This document shows, in pieces, positions 61,568 through 64,000 of a stretch of 64,000 nucleotides of DNA. A program made the translations under genes and the position numbers. Origin of the DNA: an uncultured Roseicyclus sp. (lineage in GTDB: Bacteria; Pseudomonadota; Alphaproteobacteria; Rhodobacterales; Rhodobacteraceae). Position 1 is the first letter of the stretch. Each line of letters starts with the position of its first letter. Below the pieces are notes generated by a model. The model made no database searches, was not told where the DNA came from, and was given only the letters and a program-made list of their open reading frames with translations. The stretch covers positions 1-64,000 of the forward strand of contig CANLEH010000007.1 of assembly GCA_947489665.1 (NCBI GenBank), written 5' to 3'.

Positions 61568-64000
61568 CTAAACTTCTTCCACGTCCATAACCCCGTCCAG
61601 GCTGCGCAGCGCGCCTTTGATCTGGGGAGAGACCGGGAAGTTGTCGCCCAGGATCACCTCGACTTCGCCCGGCAAATCCGGAGCCATAAGGCACAGGTGG
61701 ATCGGGCCTTTCGCGGCTTTCGCCGCATCGGCCGCGGTTCGCTCCAATAGGCTTTCGACCGAAATGATGCCAGCTGCGTCGTCGATAAACACGCGCAGGC
61801 CATTGGCTTCACCTGCAATGGCGTTATCGACGGGCGTGATCGCACGGGCCAGCAGCTTGAGCTGATCCGCCTCCAGCGTCGCTTCGGCCTGCACCTGCAC
61901 ATTGCTGCCGGTCTCAAGGAATTCGCGGCTGGCCTCCAACGCCTCGGAGAAGACAGTAATCTCATAAAGGCCGGTCGGGTCGGAGAGCGACACAAAGGCA
62001 AACCGATTGCCGCGCTGGCTTTTGCGTTCCTGCTTAACGGAAACCGCGCCCGCCATCTTGGCGACAAACGGCCCCTGTTGTACCCGCTGCTCGACCTCAG
62101 CCAGTGTCATCACCCCGCGCCGTTTCAGGGCGGGCAGGTAATCGTCCAGCGGGTGACCCGAGAAATAGAAGCCTACGGCCTGATGCTCGGCCGCCAGTCT
62201 TTCATTCGGCAGCCAATCGGGCGGGTTGGGCAGGCGCGGCTCGGGCAGGTCGTCTCCCGCATCGCCGAACAGCGAGACCTGATCGGACGCCGCCTGATCA
62301 TGCACGGCCCCGGAATAGGCGGTCAGCGCATCGAGGCTGTCGATCACCCGGCGGCGGTTGCGGTCGAGTTCATCGAACGCGCCCGCGCGGGCCAGCATTT
62401 CAAGCGAGCGTTTGCCGACACGCTTGAGGTCCACGCGGCGGGCGAGGTCGAACAGCGTCGCATAGGGTTTCTCTCCCTGCTCGGTATGGCGGCCTTCGAC
62501 GATCATCTTCATCGCCTCAACGCCGACATTCTTGAGCGCACCAAGGGCGTAGAGGATCTTGCCCTCTTTCACCGTGAAGGTCGCGGCAGACCGGTTCACG
62601 CAAGGCGGCAGCGTTTCGATACCAAGCCGGTCAACCTCCTGCTTATACACCCCCAGCTTGTCGGTCAGGTGGATGTCGCAGTTCATGACCGCGGCCATGA
62701 ATTCGACCGGGTGGTTCGCTTTCAGCCAGGCCGTTTGGTAGCTGACGACCGCATAGGCGGCGGCGTGGGATTTGTTGAAGCCGTAGTTGGCGAACTTGTC
62801 GAGAAGGTTCCAAACCTCCAGCGCCTTTTGCTCATCCACACCGTTCTCGGCGGCCCCTTTCAGGAACTTCGGACGCTCCGCATCCATCGCTTCCTGGATC
62901 TTCTTGCCCATCGCGCGGCGCAGCAGGTCAGCGCCGCCAAGCGAGTACCCTGCCATCTCCTGCGCGATCTGCATCACCTGTTCCTGGTAGACGATGATGC
63001 CCTGCGTCTCGTCGAGGATATGGTCGATGGTCGGGTGCAGAAGCTCGCGTTCCGAGATGCCGTTCTTCACTTCGCAGAACTTTGGAATGTTCTCCATCGG
63101 GCCGGGCCGGTAGAGCGCGACCAGCGCGATGATGTCCTCGATACAGTCCGGCTTCATGCGCCTGAGCGCATCCATCATGCCCGAACTTTCCACCTGGAAC
63201 ACGGCGACCGTCTTGGCCGAGGCATAAAGGTCGTAGGTTTTCGCATCGTCCAAGGGGATTGCGTTGGCCTGGTTTTCCGTTCCGGGTTCGGGGAAGTAAA
63301 GATGCGTGCCGTCCGGCCCCTCGTGGAGTTGCCGCCCTGAGGCATGGATCAGGTCGATTGCGTTCTGCACCACCGTCAGGGTCTTCAGGCCAAGGAAGTC
63401 GAACTTCACCAACCCCGCCGGTTCCACCCATTTCATGTTGAACTGCGTGGCCGGCATGTCAGAGCGCGGATCGCGGTAGAGCGGCACGAGCTCGTCCAAA
63501 GGACGGTCGCCGATCACCACGCCAGCCGCGTGGGTGGAGGCGTTGCGCAGCAGGCCCTCGACCTTTTCGGCATAATCCATCAATCGGCGGGTCGGGTTCA
63601 CCTTGCCGTCGCGCTTGTCCTGTTCGGTCTCGCGCATTTCTTCCAGGAATCGCGGCTCATCCTTGATGGCCTGCGCGATGCCTACGGGCTTCACGCCTTC
63701 CACCGGGATCATCTTCGACAAGCGGTCCACCTGCCCGAATGGCATTTGCAGGACGCGGCCCACGTCCCGCACGGCGGCCTTGGACAAAAGCGCACCGAAG
63801 GTGATGATCTGCCCCACCCGGTCGCGGCCATATTTCTCTTGCACGTAGCGGATCACCTCTTCCCGGCGATCCATGCAGAAGTCGATGTCAAAGTCCGGCA
63901 TTGAAACCCGTTCGGGGTTCAGGAACCGCTCGAACAGCAGGCTATAGCGCAACGGATCAAGGTCAGTGATCGTCAGCGCATAGGCCACAAGTGACCCCGC
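61568..64000 (-). CDS. dnaE: DNA polymerase III subunit alpha (3' part)
   Basis: The last 810 residues of the replicative polymerase alpha subunit; the 5' end lies beyond the right edge. The frame is open to base 64000 and begins ...AGSLVAYALTITDLD. PDFDIDF holds the catalytic aspartates of the C-family polymerase. Fingers and little-finger segments (for example KSHAAAYAVVSYQTAWLKANHP), the helix-hairpin-helix and a C-terminal OB-fold region (NRFAFVSLSDPTGLYEITVF) follow. It is the DnaE1 type and not the error-prone DnaE2, judging by the PDFDIDF context and overall order; this is inference. Confidence 0.95.
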   Translation of the reverse strand, partial: AGSLVAYALTITDLDPLRYSLLFERFLNPERVSMPDFDIDFCMDRREEVIRYVQEKYGRDRVGQIITFGALLSKAAVRDVGRVLQMPFGQVDRLSKMIPVEGVKPVGIAQAIKDEPRFLEEMRETEQDKRDGKVNPTRRLMDYAEKVEGLLRNASTHAAGVVIGDRPLDELVPLYRDPRSDMPATQFNMKWVEPAGLVKFDFLGLKTLTVVQNAIDLIHASGRQLHEGPDGTHLYFPEPGTENQANAIPLDDAKTYDLYASAKTVAVFQVESSGMMDALRRMKPDCIEDIIALVALYRPGPMENIPKFCEVKNGISERELLHPTIDHILDETQGIIVYQEQVMQIAQEMAGYSLGGADLLRRAMGKKIQEAMDAERPKFLKGAAENGVDEQKALEVWNLLDKFANYGFNKSHAAAYAVVSYQTAWLKANHPVEFMAAVMNCDIHLTDKLGVYKQEVDRLGIETLPPCVNRSAATFTVKEGKILYALGALKNVGVEAMKMIVEGRHTEQGEKPYATLFDLARRVDLKRVGKRSLEMLARAGAFDELDRNRRRVIDSLDALTAYSGAVHDQAASDQVSLFGDAGDDLPEPRLPNPPDWLPNERLAAEHQAVGFYFSGHPLDDYLPALKRRGVMTLAEVEQRVQQGPFVAKMAGAVSVKQERKSQRGNRFAFVSLSDPTGLYEITVFSEALEASREFLETGSNVQVQAEATLEADQLKLLARAITPVDNAIAGEANGLRVFIDDAAGIISVESLLERTAADAAKAAKGPIHLCLMAPDLPGEVEVILGDNFPVSPQIKGALRSLDGVMDVEEV

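Overview
The window is ordinary chromosome of an alphaproteobacterium. It looks like a member of the Rhodobacterales/Roseobacter group: GC-rich coding DNA, an alphaproteobacterial Tad pilus locus, a B12-dependent ribonucleotide reductase, homospermidine synthase, a short HisG with HisZ, and the ligase-associated helicase/PdeM repair pair. This is inferred from gene content; the species cannot be named. Coding density is very high and many neighbours overlap by 1-14 bases. No rRNA, tRNA, CRISPR, prophage or insertion sequence was seen.

Layout. 1-12937 (+): a heptamer tandem repeat, then a Tad (tight adherence) pilus locus with two Flp pilins, CpaB, CpaC secretin, an OmpA-type lipoprotein, CpaE/TadZ, CpaF/TadA, TadB, TadC, two TPR lipoproteins (TadD type), the prepilin peptidase CpaA and an AAA+ ATPase. 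Internal terminators cut it into segments. 13017-18356: DNA-damage functions, with ada coupled to a PEP-mutase-family gene (-) and, divergently, an Lhr-type helicase and PdeM (+). 18372-23453: a membrane LytTR regulator, a hotdog thioesterase, a one-carbon operon fhs-osmC-folD (-), a 29-codon membrane ORF and a methionine-rich coiled-coil protein.

23531-38319 (-): one long unidirectional block, ruvC-ruvA-ruvB, two unknown genes, ybgC, tolQ-tolR-tolA, two extra secreted proteins with a TolA-like C-terminal domain, tolB, pal, cpoB, tilS, ftsH. The trio of TolA-like domains is the most unusual thing in the window. 38320-47939: DUF1127 protein, small membrane proteins, PrmA, an MFS carrier, a methyltransferase, homospermidine synthase, an ECF sigma/anti-sigma pair with a divergent DUF4399 gene, and a secreted TPR protein.

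47993-64000: rpsD, a Hint-domain protein, an LpxR-family outer-membrane protein, nrdJ with a 43-codon ORF directly behind it, a phytanoyl-CoA dioxygenase family protein, a DUF1489 protein, a porin-like beta-barrel, the hisS-hisZ-hisG operon, slyX, a second MFS carrier, a small secreted protein and the 3' part of dnaE, which runs off the right edge.

The gene groups cover surface attachment (Tad), envelope integrity (Tol-Pal, FtsH, porin, LpxR), DNA repair (Ada, Lhr/PdeM, RuvABC) and housekeeping (S4, HisRS, TilS, DNA polymerase III). Start codons were moved from the longest reading frame wherever a signal peptide, family length or ribosome binding site argued for it. Base positions of short motifs were counted by hand and may be off by one.
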